A stretch of DNA of 64,000 nucleotides, from positions 76,849,088 to 76,913,087 of the forward strand of contig NC_090945.1 in assembly GCF_040807025.1 (NCBI RefSeq), written 5' to 3'. The position numbers and the translations under genes were made by a program. The stretch comes from Struthio camelus (taxonomy: Eukaryota > Chordata > Aves > Struthioniformes > Struthionidae). Shown here one piece after another: positions 13,601 through 24,600 of this stretch (positions within the stretch are counted from its first letter, which is position 1; every line of letters begins with the position of its first letter). Under the pieces are notes generated by a model. It had not been told where the DNA came from. It did not search any database and saw nothing but the letters and a program-made list of their open reading frames with translations.

Positions 13601-13827
13601 TGAGACTGCAATTTAAGAGTTGTGGGGATTTTAATAAACCAATAATTCTTGTCTAAATGTACGTTTTTTCCTCAATACCATGTTTCTGAAATATTTAAAT
13701 ATATTTGTTTGTTTGTTTGTTTTACAGAGATGCAGCCAGAAAGAGAAAAGTGAAAGAGCTTCTTAGTAGCCTTGCTACACAGGAAGGTGAATGGAAAGCA
13801 ATGAAAAGGAAAAAAAGGAAAAATTAA
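1310..13827 (+). CDS. NOP14: NOP14 nucleolar protein, 3' part (11 exons, 5' end outside window)
   Basis: Joined exons 1310-1634, 2956-3086, 3327-3412, 5078-5213, 6518-6619, 7514-7667, 10293-10452, 11286-11433, 12404-12522, 13289-13444 and 13728-13827 give one open frame of 538 codons plus TAA, about the last five-eighths of a protein of roughly 850 residues. Every junction is GT-AG and phases agree throughout. The piece opens with an acidic Glu/Asn/Ser/Asp stretch, continues through the conserved helical Nop14 region (ELPYTF, CNHPSLA, MFPE, FPTSDFWHPVVTPA, LQDVVKGLF) and ends in a basic tail rich in KRK and RKDNQFLARMQLSEIMER-type motifs. Family knowledge: NOP14 is a nucleolar component of the SSU processome required for 18S rRNA maturation and 40S assembly. 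The acidic and basic segments fit binding to nucleolar proteins and RNA. Identification is by recognised similarity; the N-terminal exons are not in the window. Confidence 0.97.
2956..3086 (+). CDS. NOP14: NOP14 exon
   Basis: A T-rich tract and tttctag lead into this exon and gtacgc follows it. It completes the split Val codon and reads PESYEKFKSLLTGR...CNHPSLAVGNKTKLE, a well conserved Nop14 segment. Confidence 0.95.
3327..3412 (+). CDS. NOP14: NOP14 exon
   Basis: The acceptor is tctcgcag and the donor gtaagt. It encodes KLFGFLLEYIGELATLDFPE and on to LVL, leaving a two-base remainder that the next exon completes. Confidence 0.95.
3925..4232 (+). mobile_element. Decayed CR1 LINE 3' end, sense
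   Basis: The run from aggacgagaggcaaaggaca through tggaacaggttgcccgg to aaaggtcccttccaa follows the order of the CR1 3' tail (gene end plus 3' UTR). It is diverged and lacks an intact terminal repeat. It sits in a NOP14 intron. Confidence 0.85.
5078..5213 (+). CDS. NOP14: NOP14 exon
   Basis: The acceptor is ttaacag and the donor gtaacg. It encodes PLYDLCQMFPETASDSIKF, then VLRDAAHDMAEIIEVKG and GLDT, ending in phase 0. Confidence 0.95.
6518..6619 (+). CDS. NOP14: NOP14 exon
   Basis: Thirty-four codons in phase 0 between tatccag and gtatgt. They encode LIYLKITSLLFPTSDFWHPV, the strongly conserved core, then VTPAFIYMSQLLTK. Confidence 0.95.
7514..7667 (+). CDS. NOP14: NOP14 exon
   Basis: The acceptor is ctttttag and the donor gtgagt. 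It encodes CRITTLQDVVKGLFICCLFL, then EYVSLSKRFVPELINFLLGI and a final split Gly. The hydrophobic helices are typical of the Nop14 helical domain. Confidence 0.95.
7668..10292 (+). other. NOP14 long intron
   Basis: A 2.6-kb intron, the longest of the in-window NOP14 introns. I see only homopolymer T tracts (for example near 7913-7930) and short chance reading frames; nothing supports an exon or RNA gene. Confidence 0.6.
10293..10452 (+). CDS. NOP14: NOP14 exon
   Basis: The acceptor is gttttttag and the donor gtatgt. It encodes VHPFTPVGKNLELLLVC and ends MNHI plus two bases of an Arg codon completed by the next exon. Confidence 0.95.
11286..11433 (+). CDS. NOP14: NOP14 exon
   Basis: The acceptor is attaacag and the donor gtatgt. 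It encodes LSCLALCFDLIKKSAALYGS, then LPSFHEIMHPVRVLLTQHV, ending in phase 0. Confidence 0.95.
12404..12522 (+). CDS. NOP14: NOP14 exon
   Basis: The acceptor is ccttttcag and the donor gtaagt. It encodes EWYRSALKELENKVKHYPPL and ends CEKKKPVPLKQYTPKIVKV, with the Val codon split. Confidence 0.94.
13289..13444 (+). CDS. NOP14: NOP14 exon, basic conserved motif
   Basis: The acceptor is catttcag and the donor gtgatg. It encodes LEFGKKQGGSKKEQERKRL, IHKHKREFKGAIREIRKDN and QFLARMQLSEIME. This basic block is nearly invariant in vertebrate Nop14. Confidence 0.96.
13728..13827 (+). CDS. NOP14: NOP14 terminal coding exon
   Basis: The acceptor follows a (TTTG)n-like tract (tttacag). It encodes RDAARKRKVKELLSSLATQE, then GEWKAMKRKKRKN and the TAA at 13825-13827. 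The Lys/Arg-rich end is usual for nucleolar proteins. Confidence 0.96.
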
Positions 13828-14045
13828 CTGGGACTATCTGCAGAAGGAAACCTTGTTTTTACTGCCACGTAAAATATCCCAATCCTATGGCTTTTGAGTA
13901 GACTCTAGCTACATTTTTTGGATGCATTTTTTTGTATCAAATATCATCAAACATATCATCAAATCTATCTAAAGAAGTTAACTTGTTTATTAGAAAAAAC
14001 CCATTATTTCATATGAAAAATAAAAATAACATTTTTATGCGTGGA
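13828..14045 (+). terminator. NOP14: NOP14 3' UTR and likely poly(A) signal
   Basis: The first AATAAA after the stop is at 14019-14024, followed by T-rich sequence, giving a short 3' UTR of about 210 nt. A second AATAAA at 14525-14530 could give a longer form. The cleavage site is inferred. Confidence 0.6.
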
Positions 14046-17000
14046 ATATTCCATTTATTTTAGTAACTGAGAACATTTGGATGAAGGATCAGAATTCTCA
14101 CGATTGCGTGACCAGGTCTTAGTCCATCCTGAAGTACACAAAAAAGTCTGTACAGCAAAAAGCTTTTAGTATCTTTTTAATATTAAATAAGTACAAGTAG
14201 CTATCTTAATCAAAGCCTACTTGCAAAATAAGCAGTAAGATTTTAATTAGTTTGTAGCATTGGGACAGTCTAACAAGTATTCAGTGGACTAAGGGAACTG
14301 TTTTATTAAAGCTGTACTTCCATTCATTTCTTAAGTATTGTTGGATTGAGCTCAGATATGAAATCCCTAATAATGAACTAGGGCAGTTAACTTAGACTTC
14401 CTCAACTCACTCTTAACTGTCGCAAGTGACATCTTTAACTCTTTTACACTTATTTTATCACGAATGTCTAATTACTGAAAACTGCCAAGAGTGACCTTTG
14501 GAAGACATTTTTTCCAGTAGAGCCAATAAATTCTTTTAATATATTTTTTAGAATACTGTTTTTGTGAAGAAACATTGAAGTGAGACAAACAACACCACAG
14601 TTATTTAAAGTTGCTGGCCTGAACTGGGTCACTATCCAGGTATTCACTGTATTCTCCCTATTTGATAAATCCAGTGAAGGTTATTATGCATTGAAAAAAT
14701 AATTGTAATATTTTCCTGGAAACCTCATAAAAATGAAGAACCCTTTAAGAATAATGTTCCAGTATTTTTAACGTTCTTTTCATCCTGCTAAGAAAAAACT
14801 ACTTGGCCAAGGTTCTAACAAAAGAAAACAAAAAAAACCCTCTTGCGTTTTCAAACACTGTTCTTAGGTTTGTTCCCTGTGATTTGGCCAATTGATAACT
14901 TGGAAATGGTAACGATGGCCTACTGTTCATAAAGAAAGATTTAAACACTGGCAGTAACTCTAATTTAACAATTGGTCTTGGTTGTTTCAGACTGGCTAAG
15001 AATGTTTTCTTTGTGCTATTTTTTTCTTTCAGAAGAGATTTATAATGGAACCATGAATAAAACTAGGAGGGTATGATTTTAAAGAATTAGGGTTTACATT
15101 TAAATTCCAATGACAAAATTTTTTTGTAAGGTAAGATGTGCTAAAGGGTTACCTATATCTGTTTCTCTTTAAAAAAAAAAAAACAAAAAAAAACCCTTTA
15201 TTTGGAGTAAATGAGCTTTTACTGAGTCTCAGTGTTACTGTAGCAATGCAAGTAATGCATGAATATCATCAGCCCTTTTTGCTTTTATAACTGGTTGTAT
15301 TAAATATTAGAATACATTAGATTATAAGTACAGGTAGGGGAGATACTCATATCACATGAAAATTAATAAGATTTGCACGTTTGAAATCTATTCAGACTTC
15401 TGAAAACAAAATACATTTCCATTTAGCCTTTCCAAAATCAGTAGAGCTGTCCTCAGAGTCTTCAAAGAGATTTCAGTGTCAGAAGATTACCTGCTGTTTT
15501 ATTTCCATTTGGCACAGCATAGGATTTTTTTCCTCCGTTGCAAAAGTGATTACCTTGATCTTTAAAAACAAAACCTTTTATATAGTTCAAGTCAAGCAGT
15601 TAAAACTGAAGCAATGAGGAAAGAAATAACTTCCCATTTTGTGCTATATATCAGCGCTCTCAATCTAGGGATTTAGTTCCAGTTTATTTCTCCTTTGTAC
15701 AATTAAACTGTCAAAAGGTAGTGTTTTTTTATTTATCTGACTGTATTTTTCCAACAGCAAGTGGCTTCAGAAGTTTAACCCAACATGGTATTATAATCAC
15801 CGAGAGGTTAACGGCTGCACTTTCATCTTGGGGCAGGGATTTTTGATACCACTTGCAGCTGCTTGTTATTTATTTTTTGTTTTCATTACTTTTTTTTCAA
15901 CAAGTTAGTGCTGGGAAGGATAACTAAAATTTTCCATGTAATCTGAACACTGAATGGGTATAAAATACTGACTAAGATGAAGAACTCATTTTTGAAAGAC
16001 TAAACCCTATATGTCATTAAATTTCTCAAATTATTAATGTTTGGGTTGAGAGGGAATACTGTTGTTCTTTTGCAGTAGAGCAGGAAAGTAAAATCTGGAG
16101 AGGGACATTACTTAATCAAAAAAAAAAAACAAAAACCATTCAGTGATGTAAGAAAAAATTAACATTAATAAATGCAGTCCAAAAACCAAATTTAAATTTT
16201 TAATTATCAGACCAGCAAGACTCTGGACTGGCTTTCCACTGGGACAGGGTAGACAATGACTTTCTCTAGTTCTAAAAAGAGATTGTGTTTACATGCAGGA
16301 TTGTATGACATGGCTGACTGCAATAACGCAACTGGACTCAGTGACCTACAGAAGCTTTAGGTTGGCAGGTTTAATAACAGGAACGCCTGGATTTCTCTGA
16401 AATCTTAAAAAGTTTAATTCATGTGGTGGCTGGTAAGTTATATACAATGATTCAGGAGCAGAGGTGTACCTCTACATACATTTCCCAGACACTACAAGAT
16501 TATTCATTGTTACTCTGGAGCACCTCACAACAGATTCTTCCCTCCAAGTCAGCAGTGGTCCTTACATAATCATTCAGTTTTCAGAAAAGGTTTTGCAGGA
16601 GTCTTTAATGCAGTTTACGGCATGCTCTGAGTTAGGCCCAATTAATAGTAATAGAGCTTCTAGCACAGTAGGTCTTTGCTTTTTTGAAATTTCATAGCTG
16701 GTTGCACTTCCACTGCAGTCTTGCCTGTAGCTTTTTATCTGTCCACTTGTAAGAGCCTGCTGTTTGACTCAACACCTACTTGAGATTTTGTTCTTCCAGC
16801 ATGCTTTGCTTTTCTTCATCTCAACTGTAGATAAGTTTCAAGTGAAAGTTTCAAATCTCAGAGGCCCTTCGGATTTCTTCCTTGGCAAGAAGGGGATTTT
16901 AAGGAGGGCCAGACAAGTATAAAATATTCAGGGATCTATTGTTGATGCAGAATCAGCCCAGAAGTTCCTTGATGGCTAGATATATCTCAGGAGTTACAGG

Positions 17001-18400
17001 GTGCTGTCATTGGACTAAGTCAAAAGGGACATTAAAAAAAAAATCTGGGAATGAGATTGGGTTTGAAAATTCATAAATGAAATAGCAGAGGTGACAGGTA
17101 GGCTTCTATCTTCTTATCTGTTCTCAGCTATCACTCACATATGAAGTGGTATCAGACTAGATTGTATCAACTGGTTTGATCTCTGATAGATTTCTGTGCA
17201 GAGAGTAAATTTGCTGGATGAGCATCACGTTAAATTCTCTCTTGAAATAAGCAGTATGGATAAATCTCAGTGCCACCGTTGAGCCCACGGAGCTTAGTGA
17301 GAAAAAAAAAAAAACATTGATTTAACTGGCACAAAATGAAACACATACCTATAAATTAGCATTATCAAAGCCTTCACAGTTAGGAATACAGGATATATAT
17401 ATATCTTAAGTACACTCTGATCAGCAGAATTCTTTTGCTCTAACTCAGAAAGCTCTTTAATTCCCCTGCAAGTCTCCCATCTATCTACAGTATTTCAGCT
17501 GTTAGTTTTCAATCTGAGTTGTAAATTGTTTGGAGCTGGTGCCTTCTTTTTAAGTCTCTATTCTGTCCAGTCTCATGTGCAGCGGAGCTCTGATTTGTGA
17601 GCAGGGGAGTGCAGAAGTATGCAGGTTTATAGATGCCGTATGTACCAAATGCACCGTGCATGTGCCGCATAGGCACCACATATGTACCAAATTCCTTTTC
17701 TCACACTGAACTGGCTGCATAAACGCTCAGCTAAACAAGAGGATAGCAGCTTACTGCTTGACCTACTTGGCAGGTTATCCCTGAAGTTTAGATAAGCTCC
17801 TCCACATCCAACTCGTGGGGGAATCCATGACGGACACGCTGCTGTGGAGAGAGTGTAAGGGCTTTGTCAGAGGGTTCATAAACTTAAATCCAGACCATCA
17901 ACAGGACTGTATTACCTGGAAGGGAAAAAGAAGCCCTTTCAAAACCTGTATTAATTTGCTTTAAACCCTTTGTTTGCAGATCCTTATGTATTTAAGAGCG
18001 GGAGGATGGATTTCTAGTCCACTTGCAACCATGCACTGCTCTTTTAACGAGGCAGGCTGAATAGCAGACGTGGCTGGACTGCAGAGCAACGTTAGTAGCA
18101 TGGATACCAAATCTATTCCCGTTCGCTGTGTTCACACGCTTGGCTTTTTCGAAGAGCAGTTTGCGTTGGGAGCAGAGCTAGTCTGCTGCAAGTACCTGCT
18201 TCTCAGCATCCAGGACATTTTTCATTTATCAAAACCACAGCTAACCGCTGCTGCGCAACGTGGTCGTGTAGCAACTAACGACGAACGTGGCTTAGTTCTT
18301 GGCACAATCATGTTCTCGTTAAGAAATTCTTTGCTATTACCACCAGAAGGAACTGCTGCAGTTTGAGGTATGATACCATTAGGCTGCTAAATCATTGATT
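14046..18400. other. NOP14-MFSD10 intergenic region
   Basis: AT-rich sequence without recognisable exons, repeats or RNA genes. Short poly(A) runs occur at about 15170-15195, 16120-16135 and 17302-17315. A chance 98-codon frame at 18070-18366 has no recognised similarity. Confidence 0.6.
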
Positions 18401-18419
18401 CCTTAGGTCAGGGGCTGCC

Positions 18420-19620
18420 TTTTCCTCCGCGTCCGTGCCGGAGCCTGCCGCGGCGACGCTCCCCAGCGCTACGCCGAGACGCTTGGTGAGGCGCTTCCCC
18501 AAAACCCGGTTTTAAACCGCTGTGACTCTTTCCCAGGGCTCGCGCCGCACTGCTGCTATCACGCTCCGAGAGGAGAACGGGGGTTTCTGAGCGGGGAGGC
18601 CTGAGCTCTCCGGCGAGAGCCGAGCCCCCAGGGGCTGTCAGGGGCCGCGGGAGGCCTCACGGAGCGAGAGCCCACAAACGGGAACCGCAGCCAGGCCCGA
18701 ACACGGGGGAAAACCCGCAGCTAGAGCCGAGGCCCGGGCGACACGTCCCCGCCGGGCCGCGAACTCGGGGCTCCCGCAGCACCGGGCGGCGCGGGGCGGC
18801 CGTGAGGCTCGGCGGGGGGGGGGCGCGCGCCGGCCGTTGGGCGCGGCGGCTCCCCTCAGGGCGAGCGGGCGGCTTCTTCCTCCTCCTTCTCCTCCTCCTC
18901 CTCCTCGGCGGCGCCCGGTGCGGGGAGCGAGGGCGGGAGCGGCTCCGTCCCCGGCCGGAAGAGGAAGGCCGGCGCCGCGGCGTGCGGGAGAGCCGGGGAG
19001 GAGCCGCCGCCCGCAGCATCGCCAGGGCCGCCCGCGGGGCCGGCCGCCCTGAGGGCCGGGAGGCGGCGGCGGCGGCGGCTCCCGGGAGGCTCCGCCGAGG
19101 CCGTGCCCTTTCCGCTGCGCGGCGCCTCTCTCCTCTGGGCTTCGGCTGCTCTGGGAAATTGCCCTTTTTTTTTTTTTTTTTTCTTTTTTCCTTTTTAGTT
19201 GAAGCTCTTGCTCTTGACCTGAATCAGGATTTTGTTAAGGAGTCAGAGAAGCCTTCCCAAAGCTTAGCAGGTAAAGCCAGACGGGAAGGGCAGTCGGAAG
19301 ATACCAGCAGGATGAGATTGTTATTGGTGAGGGATAAACACATCTCTGCCTTACGGGCAGGGCCAGCTTCCCGGAGGGGCGCTGTGCGGGGGGCACCCGG
19401 CCCGGCCCTGCGAGGATGGAGCGCGACGGGAGGACGAGCGCGCAGCCCAAGCCGGGCAGGCCCCCGGCAGACCGCAGGGCGCCCCTCGGGAGAAGGGGGA
19501 GGCGGAGCAGAGCGGGTCGGGGTCCCTTCGTGTCTGAAGAAGCAGCTTCCCTAAACGGAACCTCTTCCCCGAGAGCGCGTTCGCGCAGCAGTCGGGCGTC
19601 ACGGTGGAGATGAAGTGTTT
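18420..19620 (+). promoter_or_regulatory. CpG island, likely MFSD10 promoter
   Basis: A sharp rise in G+C and CpG density against AT-rich flanks, with a (CTC)n tract near 18878-18915, a GGGGGGGGGG run near 18814-18823 and (CGG)n at about 19062-19080. No TATA box is evident, as expected for a broad CpG promoter. It lies about 2 kb upstream of the MFSD10 start codon. No second gene is seen on the minus strand that would make it bidirectional, although long GC-rich frames on both strands here are expected by composition alone. Confidence 0.75.
19199..19270 (+). other. MFSD10: Candidate MFSD10 5' UTR exon
   Basis: A 72-nt segment follows an almost pure T tract ending in ctttttag (19191-19198) and is followed by a good donor, gcag|gtaaag. 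It lies between the CpG island and the acceptor before the MFSD10 start codon, so it could be a spliced non-coding exon. It is also possible that the first exon simply ends here or at a later donor near 19326 (attg|gtgagg). This is read from splice signals only. Confidence 0.4.
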
Positions 19621-21483
19621 TGTTTTCACCGACGGGATGCCAGGGCGTATGAAACGCATGGTAGTTTCCTGCCTAGTAGAAAGTACAGAGAGGTTTGAAC
19701 AACAAAACCGCTGGAGCACAAAGGCAGAAGCGTGCAGTGCTTGGGTTGTTGCGTAAGGGAAGTTGCACATAGCCAAAACTTGTGCCAAAGGAGAGGTCGG
19801 TGCTAGCATCAGCGGGTTCAAGCCGCAGGCTAGCTGCAAGGGCAATGGGAGTGAAGTGTACAGGATGTTACACTGTATACATAATCCCCAAATAAGAGAG
19901 TTCAGCTTGGTGATACAGTTCAGTGGATGAGTAAACAAATTGTGGGAAAAACAAGATAGGAACGGTCATAAAGAACACATCTGTCAACTGTTGGCTGCAT
20001 CAGGGGAGACCCAGAGCCAGGGACTTCTTGTCTAAATGGTTGGTTGGGATTCCAGATAATCTCATATCGTTTGGATAAACAAATAATGGAAAATACTTGT
20101 AGTGGTGATGACGTACCATTTTAAATAAAAGGATCCTGTCCGTAACCAAACCATTCTGTTCACTAGCAGATTTAAGAGCATTATGCCAACAGTTTGGTGA
20201 ATAGATTGCAGGTTGCCCCCTTTCATGTTTGCTTCGTGATTTCTGACCTTTAATAGTGCTTCAGCTCTAGTAAACTGAAACCGTAATAAAGAAATGCCAC
20301 AAAAATGAATTTACTGCTAAGCATAACAAAATGTTGTGTTCTTCAGTTAGTGGACTATGGACTATGATGTTATATTCACAGTGCCTTGTATGTGTAATAT
20401 GGCCTGTCTTGTCTTGTACAGAATTTATATCAAAAATATTGCTCAGTGTTTTCATTTCTGACTCATCAAAGTCAATGGATATCTTGATATTGACTAACTT
20501 TCAGTTGGATTAAATTCTGTCTCCTTCTTTACTCTTTTAGTGCAACGAACATTCTGTTTTTTTTGCAGGGAAAGGTACTTAATTGTTTTATGGCTGAGAT
20601 ATACTGTAAAGTTTGACAAATCTGAAATGTGCAGGTTCGTGGTCTATGTATTGCTCCTTGTTTTTGATATTTGTTGAAATGCGTGTTTTTCCGGATAAGG
20701 ATTGACTTCCTTATTTGTTGAATGCTGAATGTGATATGAGCTACATCCTTGTTTAGGTCTTCAAGACAGTTTAGAATATTGTCAAAGGAAGTGTCTCTGC
20801 TGATGGTCTTGATATTTCTGTCAAACTAAAATGCTGCCTCAATCATTTGATGCCCCAATTCAAAGCCTATCAGTGGCTTTGAGCCGGAAATTTAAAAAAA
20901 AAAAATCAGGTTTCAAAATTGTGTTATATTGTTACTTGAATTGCTGTTGCTCTCCAGGATTTATCTTGAGGACAGCACTCTGCAATAATTAGGAGGTCTG
21001 CCTTTTTTTGTTGTGCTTACTGATATTGCTCTAGTGATTTACAGTGTACGTTGAAAGCATAAATAATTTATTAGCTACTTGAATGTAGCTATTCAAAATC
21101 AAGAGTGCCTTTTTATCTATTTTACTGGACTGCTGGATTGAAAACATTTTGTGAAAGTTGTATTTGCATTACTCACATGTTAACAAGTTTTTAACTCTCC
21201 TTAGTTCTGTATTTTATTTGGAATTCTCCTATAATAGAATTGTTAATCTTATTGCCCTTGTAGCCTGTTCTTTATGAAAGCAAACTCGGTGCTGAGCTAA
21301 GGACTGGGAACGGAGAATTGAAGTTCTATTCCCTGTGAAAAGTAGGTAGCTTAATGAAGCTGTATTTTATATTTCTTATTGTGAGGTCTATAGAAAGTAA
21401 GAATGCATCAGCAAGGTACTCTTATGAAAGGCCTGCAAAAAGCATCATATTGACGGGACAAATTTATTTATTTATTTATTCAG

Positions 21484-21673
21484 AAACAGAACACCTGGGA
21501 AGATGGCCCTGAGAGAGGGAGAAAACAACAGCAGCTCTGTCAATGACAAGCAAGAACAGAGTGGCAATCGTGTTATTACAATTGTCTTCCTGGCACTCCT
21601 CATTGACTTGTTGGGATTCGCTCTCATCTTGCCACTGTTTCCTTCCATCCTTGATTATTACAGCAAGACTGAG
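21484..21673 (+). CDS. MFSD10: MFSD10 first coding exon (CDS from 21503)
   Basis: The acceptor is a (TTTA)n tract ending tattcag at 21483, leaving 19 nt of 5' UTR before ATG 21503. It encodes a polar N terminus (MALREGENNSSSVNDKQEQ) and TM1 (VITIVFLALLIDLLGFALIL), ending KTE before gtaagt in phase 0. A second AG at 21489 could act as an alternative acceptor without changing the protein. Confidence 0.93.
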
Positions 21674-24600
21674 GTAAGTAAAAAAGAGAGTCAGCCTGCT
21701 GAAAGTGCTGGGCATGGGAATATTTAGGGAAGGATGGGAGGAAAATCCCTTTCCTTCGGGCACACCAAATAGCTGTAGGCGGAATAATAATTCCCAGCAC
21801 ATTTAAATCGTTCATGGACTTGATTTGTTGAGAACCTGCATGAGACTCTTCTGTCTTGCTGCCTCATTAAAACAAGGGATTTGTTTCGGAGGAAATACAG
21901 GTACTTCTTAGGGCTAGTCCTTGTAATTATTGGCCCTTTCTCTTGCTTTGCATTTGGTCATATGTTGCAGCGGTCTTTGTCTTGTAAAAGATGGGTGCTT
22001 TCATGAATGTAAGGTGTGTTGCTGTTGCGAAGCTGAGACTTACTTAGTTCTGAAAACTGTAACATAGAAGGTCTGGCTGAAGAAAGATACACATTTGTAT
22101 CTTGAATCTATCTTGTTTGATAGATTCCCCCTCGCTTGGTAAACAAAGAACTAAACACTAATTCCTAAATGCGTTATGTACTCCATAGTTAAACATGCGT
22201 TATTACCTGGAAATCTGTTTCTTATCAAACGGCAGTTGGGGGAGTGGAGTCAACATAAAATCCCTAAGGAGATTTTATAATGTATCTGTCAAAGATAGCT
22301 AAGGCCTGGATGTGCCCTTGTTTAGGACATCGCTTCTGCTGTGCTGTCCCTGTTTCATTGATGCAGAATACAGTTCTTTGGTGGTTTCCCCACTGCTGCA
22401 GCTACATAAGAGATCTTGAGATGCAGAGAGAAGGGTGAGAGCCAGCATGTTGGTGACTTACACTGATGTCATGGGCAAGACAGAGTAAACAACGATCCAT
22501 AGTGGATCTGGATACTGAGGTTTATTTAAAAACTAGTAAGATAAGAGCTTTTACTCTACTTGATTATTTCACATGCTCACTAACTTGCTCCCACCCCCAG
22601 CATCTCATTCACTAGGTCTCGACTTTCCTTCCCAGCAGGGAGATAGATGGCAGCTGGTCTGGGAAGGGTGGGCAGAAATTCTTGCTGGTTCCCTGCTGTG
22701 CAGCTGCTCACAGTTACCAGCCTCAGGTGTTACTGGACAAGATGAGGAATTTGTCAGGGGGAAATTATTTTTGCAGCCCATGCCTCCCTCACACAGTCCC
22801 TTTCCAGCCCCACTCCCCACTCCACCTGCAGCTCTAGTCTCTGTCTCTCTCCCAAACCTAGCCCTAACCCTAAAGGTAGATTCAGCTTGAGTTCAAGCTG
22901 AACATGACCCCCAGCCATGGCCTTCAGGAGAGACTTCTTTCTGTAGCCCACACCTTCCTCATGCAGACCCTTTTCAGCCCCACTCCAATTGCACCTCTAG
23001 CCTTTGTCTTCCTTCAACCCCAACTCTAACCCGAACCATGGCCCCTGATCTCCAGGATTTCCCCCCACTGCCAGTATCTTTCCTACAACCAGGATCTTCA
23101 TGTTTTTCTTCTCGGGGCACCCTTCTTCTCTAAGTCCTCCTTTTCTCAGGAACCCTTCTTTTTGCACCACCTCTTCTTTCTGAAACTCCAAGCACCTGAT
23201 TTTCCCAATCTGAATAGTTTATGTGCAGAAGCACAGCACAGGTTTCATGTTCCTTTATGAACTGAAGGATTTAGAATGTGCCATTCCTATTTAGTCCAGG
23301 TGGTATCAAAATTTGCAACCAGCCCTTAGCAGCTGCAGCTAGCAAGCAGTAGGCTTCTGCTTGAGAGCTCAGTTTCAGATCTTCTCCCACAGACACATAT
23401 ATACCCGATGATCTGCTGCCTGTTAGCATTCACAGTTTAAGCTATTCTTAGCTCATGACAACTGATCAACCAGGAAACTTTCCCTTGGCAAAGAAAGAGG
23501 GAAGAAATCACCTAACACGGTCTCTAGTTCACTAGGCTCTGATGCTGTGTCTTTGAATATAAAACAGAAAAACTGTCCTCCTATTTACCAGATAGCTCTT
23601 TTGCAGGATGGATTCTATTTGTCATTGCAACGTGGTGTGGATTGGTTTGCAGTCATGGTTGGGATGCCTCCGGAGAGGAAATACAACAGTGTCTTGTTTG
23701 GAGGTATGGCGAGTCAACAAAGAAACAGACTGGTGCGGGGGGAAAAAAAAAGGCCAAAATTTATGTTGTTTTCAAGTTACTTGCTATATTGATATGAGGA
23801 ATGATGAACTATCATGAGGAATGAGGAACTATGAGGAATTTGACAAGAAATATAAAATGCATGCTTCCCTCTTATTAATATAGTAGATAAAGACTAAACT
23901 TAAATAACATTTAAAATGTGTCTCTAAAAGCAGGCTATAAATAATTTTGCTTTCCTCCCACTGATAGCAGTGATGAGTTGCACCGCCTCATCTCTGCCTC
24001 AGATCTAGACAGGCTGGAGGAACAGGCCAACGGGAACCTTGTGAAGTTCAACAAGAACAAATACAAAGTCCTGCCCCGGGGAAGGAGTAGTCCCTTGCAG
24101 TGATGCAGGCTGGGCACTGACTGGCTGAGGAGCAGCTCTGCCATAAAGGCCCTGGGGAGCAGCAGGCTGAGCGTGAGCCAGCAGTGTGCCCTGGCAGCAG
24201 AGGTGGCCAGCAGCATCCTGGACTGTATGAGCAGTCAATGAATCAAGGGAAGTGATCGGCCCCCTCTTGTAAGACCTCGTTAGCACTCATTAGGCCACAT
24301 CCAGAACACTAGATCCAGTTTTGGTCCCCAGTACAAGACATCGATAAACTGGATCGAGTTCAGCCACCAAAATGGAACAGGGGGCTGTAGCATGTGCTCT
24401 TTGAGGGGAGGCTAAGGGAGCTGGGTTTGTGCAGCCTGGACCTAAGAGCAGCCTTCTAATATCTGCAGGGAGGTTACTGAGAAGACAGAGGAAGGCTCTA
24501 CACAGTGGTGCATGGTGAAAGAGCAAGAGGCAGTAGGCGTAAACTGAAACAAGAGAGGTTCAGACATCTTTTTATGGTAAGGACAGTCAGTGGAACAGGC

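Noticed and set aside
18070-18366. 98-codon frame just upstream of the CpG island
   Set aside because: No similarity, no clear gene context; may be chance.
18657-19554. Long GC-rich reading frames on both strands (250 and 120 codons)
   Set aside because: They lie in a CpG island where stop codons are rare by composition, contain simple Arg/Pro/Gly/Leu runs from CTC and CGG repeats, and run through an apparent acceptor tract.
19351-19938. 195-codon minus-strand frame at the edge of the CpG island
   Set aside because: No recognised similarity, no splice context, and part of its length is GC-driven; likely chance.
23935-24286. Two 93-codon minus-strand frames
   Set aside because: They are antisense to the CR1 tail.
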